Part shown: piece after piece, positions 8,355 to 18,216 of the stretch
Position numbering within the stretch: position 1 is the stretch's first letter
How the letters are laid out: each line of letters starts with the position of its first letter
Assembly: GCA_025362395.1 (NCBI GenBank)
Contig: JANYGK010000078.1
Location: 1-64,000 of the forward strand
Reading direction: 5' to 3'
DNA: 64,000 nucleotides
Source: Bacteroidota bacterium
GTDB lineage: Bacteria; Bacteroidota; Bacteroidia; B-17B0; Aurantibacillaceae
Position numbers and translations under genes: made by a program
Notes under the pieces: generated by a model
Database searches by the model: none
What the model was told of the DNA's origin: nothing
The model's input: the letters and a program-made list of their open reading frames with translations, nothing else

Positions 8355-11300
8355 TTATTCTTTTATAATACGACGTACAGTTTGCTTGTTAGCAGATACA
8401 ATTCTGAGTGTATATATTCCTTTCGCTAAGTTATCAATATACACTGTAGTTGCAGCATCCATTACTTTTTGACTGATCACCATTTTACCGATCGCGTCAT
8501 ATAACTCAATCGTAGAATTACCTGTTAAGCCTGTAGCCAATTTGACGGTTACTGTTTCTTTGGCCGGGTTAGGAAAAACAACTAATTCGCCGTTGCTTAA
8601 CTCTTCTATTCCTGTACATACCTGCACAGTTTCTACTAGAGTTGCGGAACCCGTGCAGTTGTTAGCGTTTGTGTAGCTGTACATTAATGTAAAAGTTCCG
8701 GCTCCTGATATGGAAGGATTAAATATATTGCCGCTTACTCCCTGTCCCGCATATGTTCCACCCGATGGCACGCCTGCCAAGGTTACCGGCGCACTGTTTA
8801 CGCAAGTCTTATCTGTTGATGATGTTAAGCTTACACTCGGTAAAGGACTTACTGTTACTGTAGCGGTTTGTAAAGCTTGCGTAGCACATCCGCTCATATT
8901 ACCCGTAACTGTATAAACAGTAGTTGCAGACGGTGATACAGATAAGGAAGCGTTGTTAGAACCGGTGTTCCATGTATATGTTGTGACCCCGCTTGCGGAT
9001 AATATAGCGGAAGAACCCGCGCATAAGGACGCTGAACTAACTGTAATGACAGGCGCACTTGTAACGGTTACACCGGTTGTATTTGATTTAACACAACCTG
9101 CCGCTGAAGTACCGATAACCGTATATGTTGTATTGGAAGCAGGCGATACAGATAAGCTTGAACCTGTAGCACCTGTATTCCATGTGTACGTGGAAGCACC
9201 TGAAGCTGTTAAGTTAGCGGTTGAACCCGAACAAATAGTTGCTGAGCTTACATTAACCGAAGGCAATGCGTTAACCGTTACATTAGCCACAACTGTTTTA
9301 GCGCAACCTGCTGCATCAGTGCCTGTAACCGAGTAAGTTGTATTGCCTGTAGGTGAAACAGACAGTGCTGCTCCTGTAGCACCTGTGTTCCATAAGTAAG
9401 TAGCAGCTCCTGCAGAAGTTAGAGCAGCAGTTGAACCTGAACAAATAGTAGCAGAGTTAACTGTTACATTTGGTGATGTATTTACGGTAACATTAGCAGT
9501 TATTGTTTTTACGCAACCCGCAGCGTTAGTGCCTGTAACCGAATAAACCGTAGTTGTTGTTGGAGATACAGATAAAGCAGGGCCTGTAGCGCCGGTGTTC
9601 CATAAATAAGTGGAAGCACCTGCCGACGTTAAGGTGGCCGCAGCCCCTGAACAAATAGTTGCTGAGTTAGCCGTAACGTTAGGAATAGCGTTAACCGTTA
9701 CCGTAGCTGTTTTTATTGCCGTTGCGGCGCAACCCGTTAAATTACCCGAAACAGTGTAAACAGTGGTACCGGTAGGCGTTACATTATATGAAGCTGTATT
9801 AGGCCCTGATGTCCATGTATAAGAAGTTACCCCGCTTGCGGATAATACTGCCGATGAGCCTGCGCAAACCGTTGCAGAGGTTAACGAAATAACCGGCGCA
9901 CTGCCTACAATAATAGAACCTGTGGCTGTTTTAACACAACCCGTTGCCGATGTTCCGGTAACCGTATAGTTTGTATTACCCGTGGGGCTTGCGGTTATAT
10001 TAGCGCCTGTGGCTCCTGTACTCCATAAGTAAGTGTTTGCACCGCTTGCACTTAATGTACCGGTAGAACCCGTGCATATTGTACTGGAAATAATTGATGT
10101 TGGAGGCAGCGCGTTAACCGTTACTGTAGTAGTTTGTGTATTAATACAAGCGTTAGAACCCGTTGCCGTAACCGTATATATAGTTGTAGATGTTGGTGTA
10201 ACAGTATAACCTGCTGTAGAAGGGCCGCCTGACCACGTATATGTAGATGCCCCGCTTGCCATAATAACTGTGCCACTGCCGGCACATACTACAGCCCCTG
10301 TAGCTGCTACCGTAGGTAAGGCCTTAACGGTTATAGTTCCTGTAGCAACATTTGTACAGCTTAAGGCAGATGTACCGATTACCGAATAAACTGTGGTAGA
10401 AGCAGGTGAAGCCGTAATGGCTGCGGTGCTTCCTCCTGTGTTCCATAAGTATGCAGAAGCCCCCGACGCCGTAATAGTTGCTGTAGTACCCGAACATACT
10501 GTTGAAGAAGCTACAGAAACAGTTGGCAAAGGATTAACTGTAAGCGTTTTAGTATATGGCGTACTTGTTCCACCGGCGTTTGTGGCTGTTAAAGTTATGG
10601 TGTAGGTTCCGCTTGCAGCATAAGTTATACTCGGGTTTTGGGAAGCGGATGTTGCCGGGCTTGCCCCGGGCATTGTCCATGACCAACTTGTAGGCGAATT
10701 AGCGGACTGATCGGTAAGCGCTACAGTAGTTCCCGGGCATTGTGCCGGTATGCTTGCAATACTTGCTGTTGGTGCAACTGCCGTAGTTGTAGCAGTATTG
10801 GTAACATTGATATTATCTAAATATACATAATTGCCCCATGCGCTGCGCGATTCAAATTTAATATACACGCTCGATAAGCCCGCGTAAGGTGCTAAGCTTA
10901 AGCTGTCCCTACGCCATTGTGCGTTGGATGTAGGCGTATAGGCTGCTCCTAATGTGCCCGTGCCGGTTGCCAGCTGAGTGCCTCCTTTTGAATATAAACG
11001 CGTCCAAGTGCTGCCGCAATCAGAAGAGAGATAAACATTTAATGAATCGGCTGATGTAGTACTGTAAAGTTTATAGGATACATCAAATTTTAATTTTGTG
11101 GTAGAGTTTGCTGTAACAAGGCTTATAGCAGGGGAGCGTAATGCATCCAGCTGTCCGGTGATATCAATGGTTGAGCCCGAATAATTATCCATTCTTGCGC
11201 AGGCAGTAGTGGTTGGCGCAACAGGAATACCGGTTGCAGTAGCAAACCTTGCCCAGTTGTTGGCTGCGTTTAAAGTATTACTTGCCGTTTGAATCCAACC

Positions 11301-12743
11301 CGCAGGCGGAAAAGTTGTGGCATCAAACCGTTCAACAAACGGTAACGCAGCACCTGCCGGAGGAGACGTTACGGTAAAGGTAGACGTTTGGCTATTATTA
11401 GCAGCATTTGCATCTATACCGCCATTAGGCGTTGTAACCCAAACAGAAAACGTGTGGGCCGCAGTGGTTAATCCCGTAAATGCATTAAGCGTTAATACGG
11501 TTGAAGCTGAAGTTGCTAAAGAGCCTGTCCAATTTAAGGTTTGGGTAGCAGCGGCATCCATTTTATATAAAATTTTAGCGGATGTTAACGTAAGGTTTCC
11601 GGCATTTGTTAAAGTTACCTGAGGTGTTACACCCGTAGCGCATATCGACGTGCCGTTAACAGGAGATAATATATTTGCAATACCCGCGTCTAAAGAAGTA
11701 ACAGGGGTACAGCCGTTTGAACTTGCCAATACATTCCATGGAGCAGTAGTAACAACAGCAAGCATCCTTGCACACTGATTTTTTGTAAATATGTTCATCA
11801 CCGCATCATCCGTGTAATCCATATAGTTCATAAACATATCACCATTTGTATTGGTAACACTTGCGCCTGCTATTCCGTCAGGACGCGTACAGGTATTTGG
11901 CTGCCAAGGGTAAGTCGGCGTACCATAATTACATCCCGGAGGGCTTGTTGTTCCACCTGTTTGAGGAGGTGTATCAGGGCAGTTATCAGTATTTCCGCAC
12001 TGTCCGTTATCGCCCCAGGTATGATTTAAATTAAAACAATGCCCGAATTCGTGAGTTCCTGTACGTCCTTTATTATAAGGAGCGGCAGCCGTGCCCATTG
12101 TTCCCGTAGCCGTATAATTTAAAACCAAACCGTAAGTATTACTTAAAGAGGATGTAGGAAATTCACCGTAACCCAATATTCCGCCACCGATGTTACACAC
12201 CCATATATTCATATAACGGGTTACATCCCAGGCATCATCTCCGCCTTGTGCTGAGCTTTTAACTTTATTATCGGTTGTAAATTGTGCAGTGGTAGTTGAT
12301 TTATGAACGATACCGGTGGTTGCATTACCGCTCGGGTCTCTTTGTGCCAAACAAAATGTAATAGCAACGCCACCTGCAACACTTCTAAAAGCAGTAGGGG
12401 TATTAATCGTATCGGCATTTAACCGTTGAAAATCGTTATTCAATACAGAGAATTGCGATGTTGCCTGAGCATCAGAAATATTTTGAACCGCCGTATTATA
12501 TAATATGTGTATAACTACAGGGATGGTAATATTTGCGGTTGCAGTTCTTGAAGCAAATTGATTGGTATTCATATACTGATCAATCATCTGATTATATGCA
12601 GTAAATTCCGCTTGATAATTCGGACGTGTCTGTTTCAAATATTCATGGTATTGCATTGTTCCACATCTATCAACAGTGTTCTGAGAAAGCCCGTTTAAAA
12701 AAAATAAAGCTGAGCTTAATAAGAGTAATATTTTTTTAGTCAT
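8355..12743 (-). CDS. Secreted M43 metalloprotease with PKD, Ig-like repeats and T9SS sorting domain
   Basis: A 1462-residue multidomain secreted protein. The signal peptide ends near LSQ21. The catalytic domain has the metzincin motif HEFGHCFNLNH (residues 231-241) and a Met-turn-like MNYMDY (about 305-310), matching the pappalysin/cytophagalysin family (M43). Next come a CARDB-like segment (about 350-455), a MAM/cleaved-adhesin-like region (FVERFDATTFPPAGW, about 467-650) and one PKD-like domain (SWSWTMPGASP, about 655-735). Eight tandem repeats of about 70 residues follow, each with CSG/CAG, YLWNTG/YTWNTG and TVYTVTGT motifs, then a divergent ninth. The last 80 residues (VVFPNPAKETVTV ... 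GIYTLRI) form a T9SS type A sorting domain. The protein is probably cell-surface attached or released; substrate unknown. Confidence 0.93.
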   Translation of the reverse strand: MTKKILLLLSSALFFLNGLSQNTVDRCGTMQYHEYLKQTRPNYQAEFTAYNQMIDQYMNTNQFASRTATANITIPVVIHILYNTAVQNISDAQATSQFSVLNNDFQRLNADTINTPTAFRSVAGGVAITFCLAQRDPSGNATTGIVHKSTTTAQFTTDNKVKSSAQGGDDAWDVTRYMNIWVCNIGGGILGYGEFPTSSLSNTYGLVLNYTATGTMGTAAAPYNKGRTGTHEFGHCFNLNHTWGDNGQCGNTDNCPDTPPQTGGTTSPPGCNYGTPTYPWQPNTCTRPDGIAGASVTNTNGDMFMNYMDYTDDAVMNIFTKNQCARMLAVVTTAPWNVLASSNGCTPVTSLDAGIANILSPVNGTSICATGVTPQVTLTNAGNLTLTSAKILYKMDAAATQTLNWTGSLATSASTVLTLNAFTGLTTAAHTFSVWVTTPNGGIDANAANNSQTSTFTVTSPPAGAALPFVERFDATTFPPAGWIQTASNTLNAANNWARFATATGIPVAPTTTACARMDNYSGSTIDITGQLDALRSPAISLVTANSTTKLKFDVSYKLYSTTSADSLNVYLSSDCGSTWTRLYSKGGTQLATGTGTLGAAYTPTSNAQWRRDSLSLAPYAGLSSVYIKFESRSAWGNYVYLDNINVTNTATTTAVAPTASIASIPAQCPGTTVALTDQSANSPTSWSWTMPGASPATSASQNPSITYAASGTYTITLTATNAGGTSTPYTKTLTVNPLPTVSVASSTVCSGTTATITASGASAYLWNTGGSTAAITASPASTTVYSVIGTSALSCTNVATGTITVKALPTVAATGAVVCAGSGTVIMASGASTYTWSGGPSTAGYTVTPTSTTIYTVTATGSNACINTQTTTVTVNALPPTSIISSTICTGSTGTLSASGANTYLWSTGATGANITASPTGNTNYTVTGTSATGCVKTATGSIIVGSAPVISLTSATVCAGSSAVLSASGVTSYTWTSGPNTASYNVTPTGTTVYTVSGNLTGCAATAIKTATVTVNAIPNVTANSATICSGAAATLTSAGASTYLWNTGATGPALSVSPTTTTVYSVTGTNAAGCVKTITANVTVNTSPNVTVNSATICSGSTAALTSAGAATYLWNTGATGAALSVSPTGNTTYSVTGTDAAGCAKTVVANVTVNALPSVNVSSATICSGSTANLTASGASTYTWNTGATGSSLSVSPASNTTYTVIGTSAAGCVKSNTTGVTVTSAPVITVSSASLCAGSSAILSASGVTTYTWNTGSNNASLSVSPSATTVYTVTGNMSGCATQALQTATVTVSPLPSVSLTSSTDKTCVNSAPVTLAGVPSGGTYAGQGVSGNIFNPSISGAGTFTLMYSYTNANNCTGSATLVETVQVCTGIEELSNGELVVFPNPAKETVTVKLATGLTGNSTIELYDAIGKMVISQKVMDAATTVYIDNLAKGIYTLRIVSANKQTVRRIIKE
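8844..10529 (-). repeat. Eight tandem ~210-bp coding repeats (Ig-like modules)
   Basis: Eight in-frame units of 70-71 codons lie inside the M43 protease gene. Each unit starts with LP/AP/IP/SP-x-V, then T(V/I)C(S/A)G, a YxWxxG block and a TxYxVxG block, ending in TVTVNA or similar. Units 5-7 are the most alike, which suggests recent duplication. A ninth, divergent unit follows towards the C-terminus. Confidence 0.9.
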
Positions 12744-13180
12744 AAGTATGTGTTTTTATTATTACTAATTAATGATACTCATCTGATAGTTCAAAATTAT
12801 TGAGGTAAATTTTCATAATTTTTTATACCCGCGTAACACGTTTGTTAAAATGCTTCGGAATGTCAGTAAATACGATTGTTTCACAATATCACAAGCACCT
12901 ATTAACTGTTAAATGCATGTTGGAGAAATTTTGGAAATTGTAGGCTTTTTGTAAAACCGGAAATTTAACAAAATGTTTTATGCAGATATTTTTTTAATTG
13001 CACTGTAACCTCAACATTATTTCCGAATAATTAAGCACTTTATTAATGTATTCTTAAATAATGATCTTCAATAATTTCGCAGATACAAGTGTTTGCATAA
13101 CCTTTAATATAAATACTTACGCAGCTTATGAAAAACATTGTTTGAAACATAAGATTTACTAAATAAACAATTAAGCTTTG
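12744..13180. other. Intergenic region, mostly featureless
   Basis: 437 nt between the RsmI-like gene (whose stop is at 13181, minus strand) and the protease start. Apart from a -7-like element for the protease at 12793-12800, I see AT-rich sequence with no open frame of note, no tRNA and no strong hairpin. Confidence 0.6.
12793..12800 (-). promoter_or_regulatory. Candidate Bacteroidetes -7 element for the M43 protease
   Basis: On the minus strand this reads TAATTTTG, an exact match to TAnnTTTG, and would give a leader of roughly 45 nt before the ATG at 12743. No clear -33 TTG is seen at the right distance. Confidence 0.4.
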
Positions 13181-13888
13181 CTATTCGAAATAGATCCCGA
13201 AAATGGTGGGCTTTTTATGAAAATCGGGACCCGGATTTTTTTTCCATGCCGCTACGGTCTTAACAACAATACTTTCGTCGCCTAAAGTAATATTAGTAGC
13301 GATTAATAATTTTGAAGCAGGGTTTAAATTTTTCACCAAGTCGTCAAACATACTTTGATTGCGATACGGTGTTTCAATAAAAAACTGGGCCTGTTTAAAT
13401 TTTACGGTAAGCTGTTCCAGCTCTTTCATGCGCTTTACCCGTTCAATTTTATCAATAGGTAAATAGCCTACAAATGCGAAATTTTGTCCGTTAAACCCAC
13501 TCGCCATTATAGAAAGCACTATAGAGCTTGGGCCTGTTAAAGGAACCACTTTAATTTGTTTTTGATGCGCAATGCTTATAATTTCAGCTCCGGGATCGGC
13601 AATACCCGGACAGCCCGCGTCGCTCATTAATCCCATGTGATTTCCTTTCATTAACGGTTCCAAAAAAGAAATTAATTCTTCACGCTTTACATGTTGGTTG
13701 ATCAACGAAAATTCGGCCCTGCTTATTTCAGGATAGCCGCACTGTTTCAAAAACGCCCTTGCTTCTTTGGCATTCTCTGCAATAAAATAACTGAGTGTAT
13801 TAATAATGTCGAAATTTTTTTGAGGAAGTACATCCTTCAAATTGCTTTCGCCCAAACTAACCGGTAATAAATAAAGAGTGCCTGTCAT
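13181..13888 (-). CDS. RsmI-like SAM-dependent methyltransferase (tetrapyrrole methylase fold)
   Basis: A 235-residue protein with the TP-methylase fold shared by RsmI, which 2'-O-methylates C1402 of 16S rRNA. Visible motifs are MGLMSDAGCPGIADPGAEII (about residues 88-107), VPLTGPSSIVLSIMASGFNG (about 118-137, the SAM-binding loop region) and FVGYLP. It lacks the C-terminal helical extension of E. coli RsmI. Bacteroidota often carry such an RsmI paralogue, so the rRNA target is not certain. Its ATG overlaps the end of recQ by 4 nt, so the two are translationally coupled. Confidence 0.85.
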   Translation of the reverse strand: MTGTLYLLPVSLGESNLKDVLPQKNFDIINTLSYFIAENAKEARAFLKQCGYPEISRAEFSLINQHVKREELISFLEPLMKGNHMGLMSDAGCPGIADPGAEIISIAHQKQIKVVPLTGPSSIVLSIMASGFNGQNFAFVGYLPIDKIERVKRMKELEQLTVKFKQAQFFIETPYRNQSMFDDLVKNLNPASKLLIATNITLGDESIVVKTVAAWKKNPGPDFHKKPTIFGIYFE

Positions 13889-15798
13889 ATTAAATTAACT
13901 GAAATGAATTTATTTTTATCAATGGACAGAACGCCGTCATCGATCATTTTATTAATAAGTGTTGTGATCCTTTTAGTATTAACCGACGGGAAATGTTTTA
14001 TTAAATCGTCGAGCTTTAAATTTTGAGTAGAGGCTTCCATCCGGATCTGTTCCTGCAAGCCTTGGTCGGTACTGAGTTGCGTTTTATATTTTTCGATGCA
14101 TACATCACAATACCCGCAATCTTTATAATCGGTTTCATTAAAATAGGACAGTAATAAACGGCTGCGACAGATATGTGTTTCTGTAACATATTTAACCACG
14201 CTGTTAATCCTGTTCAGTGCTTTCTGCTTAAGTATAGGGTAATTTATTAAACTTATGCTATGGTGCTTTAAGTTTAAACGGTTCTGTAAAAAAATTAATT
14301 TAGGTAAAGTGGTTTGTGGAATAAAAGACAACACGCCTTGTTTATTCAACGTTTCTAATTGCTGCTGCAAAAGCGATTCTGAATATTTTGTACGGTAGGC
14401 CAGGTCTTTTTCTTTAATGTAAACATATTGCTCCCAAAGGCCGCCGTAGCTTCGCAATAAGGTTTTAATTAATGGCTCATAGCTCGGAAATTTTAATTGA
14501 AAATTATAAAGACCTTCTTTAGCCATCAGCATCATAACTTTTGGCGGCTCATAGCCGCTGTCTAAAAATGAAAGGTATCCTTCTTTCTCTAAACATTTAA
14601 TGGAATTAAATAAAGTAATAGGTTTTAGGTTATAATTGCGCGTTACTTCATCCATATTAAAACTTACCGATAACCCTTCTCCGCTTTCTACCGGAATTTG
14701 ATAGTAATTAAATACTGCCTGGTAAGATTGTTTTATTTCTTCAACCGACGGTGTTTTTTCTTCGAACTGTTGCTTTAAAGATTCAATGTCCTGTAAATTA
14801 CACAATAAAACCGCAAAAGCCGGCTTCCCGTCTCGCCCGCCCCTGCCCGCTTCCTGGAAGTAAGCTTCAAGGCTTTCGGGCAAGTCCATGTGTACTACAA
14901 ATCGTACGTTCGGTTTATCAATGCCCATTCCGAAAGCATTGGTGGCAACAATGATCTGTGATTTATTATCGATCCAGTTTTGTTGAATAGAAGCGCGTTC
15001 GTTGGCATTAATACCCGCATGATAAAATGAAGAGGAAATAGTTTGCTGCGTTAACCACTTACTTATTTCCTGTGTTTTTTTCCGGTTACGCACATAGATA
15101 ATCCCTGAGCCGCCTACGTTTTTTATGATCTTTAATAAGCGGTCGTATTTATTTTCTTCTTGCTGAACAATGTACCGGATATTTTCTCTTTCAAATGACT
15201 GACGGAAAACACCCGGATTTTTAAAATTTAATTTTTGCTGAATATCTTCTACCACTTCTTTTGTAGCGGAAGCAGTAACAGCAATAATGTTTACAGTAGG
15301 AAAATAGTCGCGCAACTCCGCAATTTTTAAATAACTCGGCCTGAAATCATAACCCCATTGAGAGATACAATGGGCTTCGTCTACCGCAATTAATCCTATG
15401 GGTAAATAAGACAAGCGCTGACGAAAGGTTTCATTGGCAATACGTTCGGGAGACACATATAAAAACTGAACGTGCCCAAAGGCGGCATTATTAAGAGCAA
15501 TGTCAATTTCTTTGGCATTCATAACGGATGTAATAGCCACGGCGCTGATCCCTTTATTTTTCAAGTTTTGAACTTGGTCGTTCATTAAAGCAATTAAGGG
15601 TGAAACCACTAAACAGGTGCCGCCTATTAAAAGGCCCGGAATTTGAAAGCAAATTGATTTGCCGCCTCCGGTGGGCAAAAGCGCCAACGTATCTTTTTTA
15701 TTCAATACCGAAAGAATAATATCTTCCTGCAAAGGCCTGTAGGAATTATAGCCCCAATGTTTTTTTAAATGAAAATAAATATCCTGCTTCTCTGTCAA
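13885..15798 (-). CDS. recQ: RecQ-family ATP-dependent DNA helicase
   Basis: A 637-residue superfamily 2 helicase acting in recombination and repair. Walker A is LLPTGGGKS (GGGKS at residues 44-48), the DEAH box is at 140-143 (AVDEAHCISQWGYDFRP) and the RecQ motif VI region is FQEAGRGGRDGKPA. The zinc-binding subdomain supplies CRSRLLLSYF and CGYCDVC near residue 545. Length fits a RecQ with RQC-type end but no obvious HRDC domain. The start is TTG at 15796-15798: no in-frame ATG is near, and the N-terminus MTEKQDIYFHLKKHWGY fits the family. It is divergent from the DUF2452 gene. Confidence 0.93.
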   Translation of the reverse strand: MTEKQDIYFHLKKHWGYNSYRPLQEDIILSVLNKKDTLALLPTGGGKSICFQIPGLLIGGTCLVVSPLIALMNDQVQNLKNKGISAVAITSVMNAKEIDIALNNAAFGHVQFLYVSPERIANETFRQRLSYLPIGLIAVDEAHCISQWGYDFRPSYLKIAELRDYFPTVNIIAVTASATKEVVEDIQQKLNFKNPGVFRQSFERENIRYIVQQEENKYDRLLKIIKNVGGSGIIYVRNRKKTQEISKWLTQQTISSSFYHAGINANERASIQQNWIDNKSQIIVATNAFGMGIDKPNVRFVVHMDLPESLEAYFQEAGRGGRDGKPAFAVLLCNLQDIESLKQQFEEKTPSVEEIKQSYQAVFNYYQIPVESGEGLSVSFNMDEVTRNYNLKPITLFNSIKCLEKEGYLSFLDSGYEPPKVMMLMAKEGLYNFQLKFPSYEPLIKTLLRSYGGLWEQYVYIKEKDLAYRTKYSESLLQQQLETLNKQGVLSFIPQTTLPKLIFLQNRLNLKHHSISLINYPILKQKALNRINSVVKYVTETHICRSRLLLSYFNETDYKDCGYCDVCIEKYKTQLSTDQGLQEQIRMEASTQNLKLDDLIKHFPSVNTKRITTLINKMIDDGVLSIDKNKFISVNLI

Positions 15799-15920
15799 TT
15801 TGCAATAATGTGTTCTCTAAAATACTTATTTTTTTTAAGACCGGGTATAAAGGTAATTTTGTAAATTGTGGTACAATAAACCTGTACATAATAACAGGGT
15901 TACGTTACTTAAAACCTGTT

Positions 15921-15950
15921 TTGAGCAAATTTAAACAAGCTTTACTTTTA
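15921..15950 (+). promoter_or_regulatory. Candidate promoter of the DUF2452 gene
   Basis: TTG at 15921-15923, a 19-nt spacer, then TACTTTTA at 15943-15950 (close to TAnnTTTG). It is placed about 43 nt before the ATG at 15994, in the recQ/DUF2452 divergent gap. Confidence 0.45.
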
Positions 15951-15993
15951 TATGTTGTAATAATACTAATTTACAAATACAATCCTTTAATTT

Positions 15994-16431
15994 ATGGACT
16001 TTAAAAACCCTATTGATAAAGATAAAACAGCCGAAAACCCGGGCTTACTGCCCTACCCGCATCATGTGGGCGGTATTGTTATTAAACCGGAAGATAACGG
16101 TAAAATAAAATCGAGGGCGCTTACCGCCATGCGGGAACAAACAAACATCCAGATGAGCCAAATTCAGAAGCAGGTGGAACTGCTTGCTCAGCAGGCTAAT
16201 GAACTCAGGGAGCGTGTTGAAATGTCTGAGAAAATTTACACGGCCGATCTTTCATTTGAACCCCTTACAGGGCACATCTATCATCTGTATAAAAAAGAAG
16301 GTAATTATAAACTATTGTTAATCGGACCTGATGATTGGTCAAAAATTCCGGAAACGCTTGAATATATAGGCACCGTAAAAATGCTGGCCGACCACACGTG
16401 GGATATATTAAGTAAAGCCGGTAATTCCTGA
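15994..16431 (+). CDS. DUF2452 family protein
   Basis: A 145-residue cytoplasmic protein. The N-terminus ENPGLLPYPHHVGGIVIKPED, a heptad-like helix (MSQIQKQVELLAQQANELRERV, about 50-72) and the C-terminal LSFEPLTGHIYHLYKKEG match the DUF2452 family, found mainly in Bacteroidota and some Gammaproteobacteria. No biochemical role is known to me. It is the first of three plus-strand genes (DUF2452, YdcF-like, double thioredoxin) with short gaps of 49 and 62 nt, perhaps one transcript. Confidence 0.8.
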   Translation: MDFKNPIDKDKTAENPGLLPYPHHVGGIVIKPEDNGKIKSRALTAMREQTNIQMSQIQKQVELLAQQANELRERVEMSEKIYTADLSFEPLTGHIYHLYKKEGNYKLLLIGPDDWSKIPETLEYIGTVKMLADHTWDILSKAGNS

Positions 16432-16480
16432 ATTAAAAAACTTAAAACCAAAATTTCAGCCTCGACATTAATATGTATAT

Positions 16481-17137
16481 ATGAAAAGAACTTCGCCCCT
16501 ATTTAGTATTACCCCGGTTATTCTTTTAAGTTTAAGTTCATGCATGCTGTTTCAACCCTCCGCTCAAAAGCTTTACAACCGCGCTTTAGTTTCGCATTCG
16601 CAGTATGATGCCGTTATAGTGCCCGGTGTTCCTTTTATAGCGCCAAACTGGGATATGACCATGCAAATGCGTGTGTTATGGAGCGTACATTTATACCAAA
16701 GAGGTTTTACTAAAAAACTGATCATGAGCGGAAGTTCAGTGTACTCACCTTATGTGGAGGGACAGATCATGAAACTGTATGCGGTGGCGTTAGGTGTACC
16801 CGAACAGGATATTATTATTGAAGATAAAGCGCAGCATAGCACCGAAAATATATGGTACAGCTATAAGCTTGCAAAAGCAATGGATTATAAAAATGTAGCG
16901 TTAAGCACCGATCCTTTTCAAACACGAATGTTATACCGCTTCGGAAAAAAACGTTTAAAATCGATGCGCTATTTACCGGTGTTATTTGATACTTTGAGAA
17001 CAATACCGCATACAGACCCTGAAATTAAATATGAAGCATATAAAATCGAAAAATTTACACCTATTACCGAAACCCAAAGCTTTTGGTACCGCTTAAGAGG
17101 AACAATGGGTAAGCACATTAATTTTAATGAAAAATAA
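16481..17137 (+). CDS. YdcF/SanA-type (DUF218) lipoprotein
   Basis: A 218-residue protein of the ElyC/SanA/YdcF family. A lipobox-like LSLSSC places the lipidated Cys at 21, so it should be anchored in a membrane facing the periplasm. The DUF218 core is visible as DAVIVPGVPF, KKLIMSGSS, GVPEQDIIIEDKAQHSTENI and ALSTDPFQTRMLYRF. Relatives influence envelope integrity and vancomycin permeability; the exact chemistry is unclear. A second, non-lipidated paralogue lies at 45870-46526. Confidence 0.82.
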   Translation: MKRTSPLFSITPVILLSLSSCMLFQPSAQKLYNRALVSHSQYDAVIVPGVPFIAPNWDMTMQMRVLWSVHLYQRGFTKKLIMSGSSVYSPYVEGQIMKLYAVALGVPEQDIIIEDKAQHSTENIWYSYKLAKAMDYKNVALSTDPFQTRMLYRFGKKRLKSMRYLPVLFDTLRTIPHTDPEIKYEAYKIEKFTPITETQSFWYRLRGTMGKHINFNEK

Positions 17138-17199
17138 TTTGAAAGCAGCGTCATTATTTTTTAAATTTACTTTCGCAATTCTTTAACGCCTATTTAATA

Positions 17200-18210
17200 A
17201 TGAAACCGGTCTTTTTTTTACTCGCAGCTTTCTTATGTTCATCAACTGTTTCTTTTTCGCAATCGGAAGAAGGCTTGGTAAAATGGCTTACTCTTAAAGA
17301 GGCGCAGGAGCTTAATAAAAAACAACCAAAGCCTTTTATTATTGATGTGTATACCGACTGGTGCGGCTGGTGTAAGCACATGATAAAAACCACTTACTCT
17401 AACCCAAACGTTGCTAATTATGTTAATACTTTTTATTACCCTGTAAAATTTAATGCGGAAACAAAAGATACGGTTGAATATAACGGCAAAATATATAAGC
17501 CTACATCGCAAAGCCCCAAAACACCGCATGAGTTGGCTGTTAAATTTTTAGGAACCAGCCTTAGCTATCCTTCCACCATTTTTGTGACTAATAATTTTGA
17601 ATATAATTTAGTATCGCAAGGGTTTTTAGAGGAAAAGAAAATTGAGCCTTTATTAGTTTACGTGGTAGAAAATATTTTTAAATCGACTGCTTACGAAGAT
17701 TTTTCAAAACAATTTGAGCATACATTTTATGATACCAATTTTGTAAAAGCACCCGTTAAGCTTTATTCTTATAAAGAAATAGAAAAGCTGCAAAAGAAAA
17801 AACCAAAGAAAGTACTGATCAACATATCCGCCGGCTTTTGTAATTCGTGCAAAGTGCAAACGTATACCACGTTTAAAGATACAGCTGTTGCAGGTTACAT
17901 TAACGCGCATTATTATTTAATGAATTACGATGCCGAAAGCTCGGATACGATTGTATTTAAAGGAGAAAAATGTTATAAAACCCTTGTGAACGGTTATCCG
18001 TTTAACACCTTTGCTTTAAAAGTAACCAACAACAGGCTGAGTTTTCCCGCTGTTGCCGTATTGGATGATAAAGAAAATACGCTGGATGCTTTAAATTCTT
18101 TTTTGACGCCGGCAACCTTGCTTCCAATTTTAAAATATTATTCGGAAGATAAATTTAAGACTGTTGCCTGGCCCGATTATATAAAGGCTTATAATGAAAA
18201 GAAAAAGTAA
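17200..18210 (+). CDS. Secreted protein with two thioredoxin-fold domains
   Basis: A 336-residue exported protein (signal peptide to about SFS20). Domain 1 carries CGWC at residues 55-58 in DVYTDWCGWCKHM, with the cis-Pro loop LSYPSTIFV. Domain 2 carries CNSC at 214-217 in NISAGFCNSCKVQ, with cis-Pro LSFPAVAVL. Both are separated by about 160 residues and probably arose by duplication. The usual Trp before the second CxxC is Phe. The likely role is periplasmic disulfide reduction or thiol relay. It converges with the PhoB-like regulator, with only 6 nt between stops. Confidence 0.85.
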   Translation: MKPVFFLLAAFLCSSTVSFSQSEEGLVKWLTLKEAQELNKKQPKPFIIDVYTDWCGWCKHMIKTTYSNPNVANYVNTFYYPVKFNAETKDTVEYNGKIYKPTSQSPKTPHELAVKFLGTSLSYPSTIFVTNNFEYNLVSQGFLEEKKIEPLLVYVVENIFKSTAYEDFSKQFEHTFYDTNFVKAPVKLYSYKEIEKLQKKKPKKVLINISAGFCNSCKVQTYTTFKDTAVAGYINAHYYLMNYDAESSDTIVFKGEKCYKTLVNGYPFNTFALKVTNNRLSFPAVAVLDDKENTLDALNSFLTPATLLPILKYYSEDKFKTVAWPDYIKAYNEKKK

Positions 18211-18216
18211 CGAAAG

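Noticed and set aside
8710-9336. Plus-strand frames inside the M43 protease repeats
   Set aside because: Reverse-strand shadows of a repetitive Thr/Val-rich gene; same-strand evidence for the protease is overwhelming.
15810-16004. 64-codon plus-strand frame in the recQ/DUF2452 gap
   Set aside because: It overlaps the candidate promoter and the DUF2452 start, has no recognisable motif and odd composition. Taken as chance.
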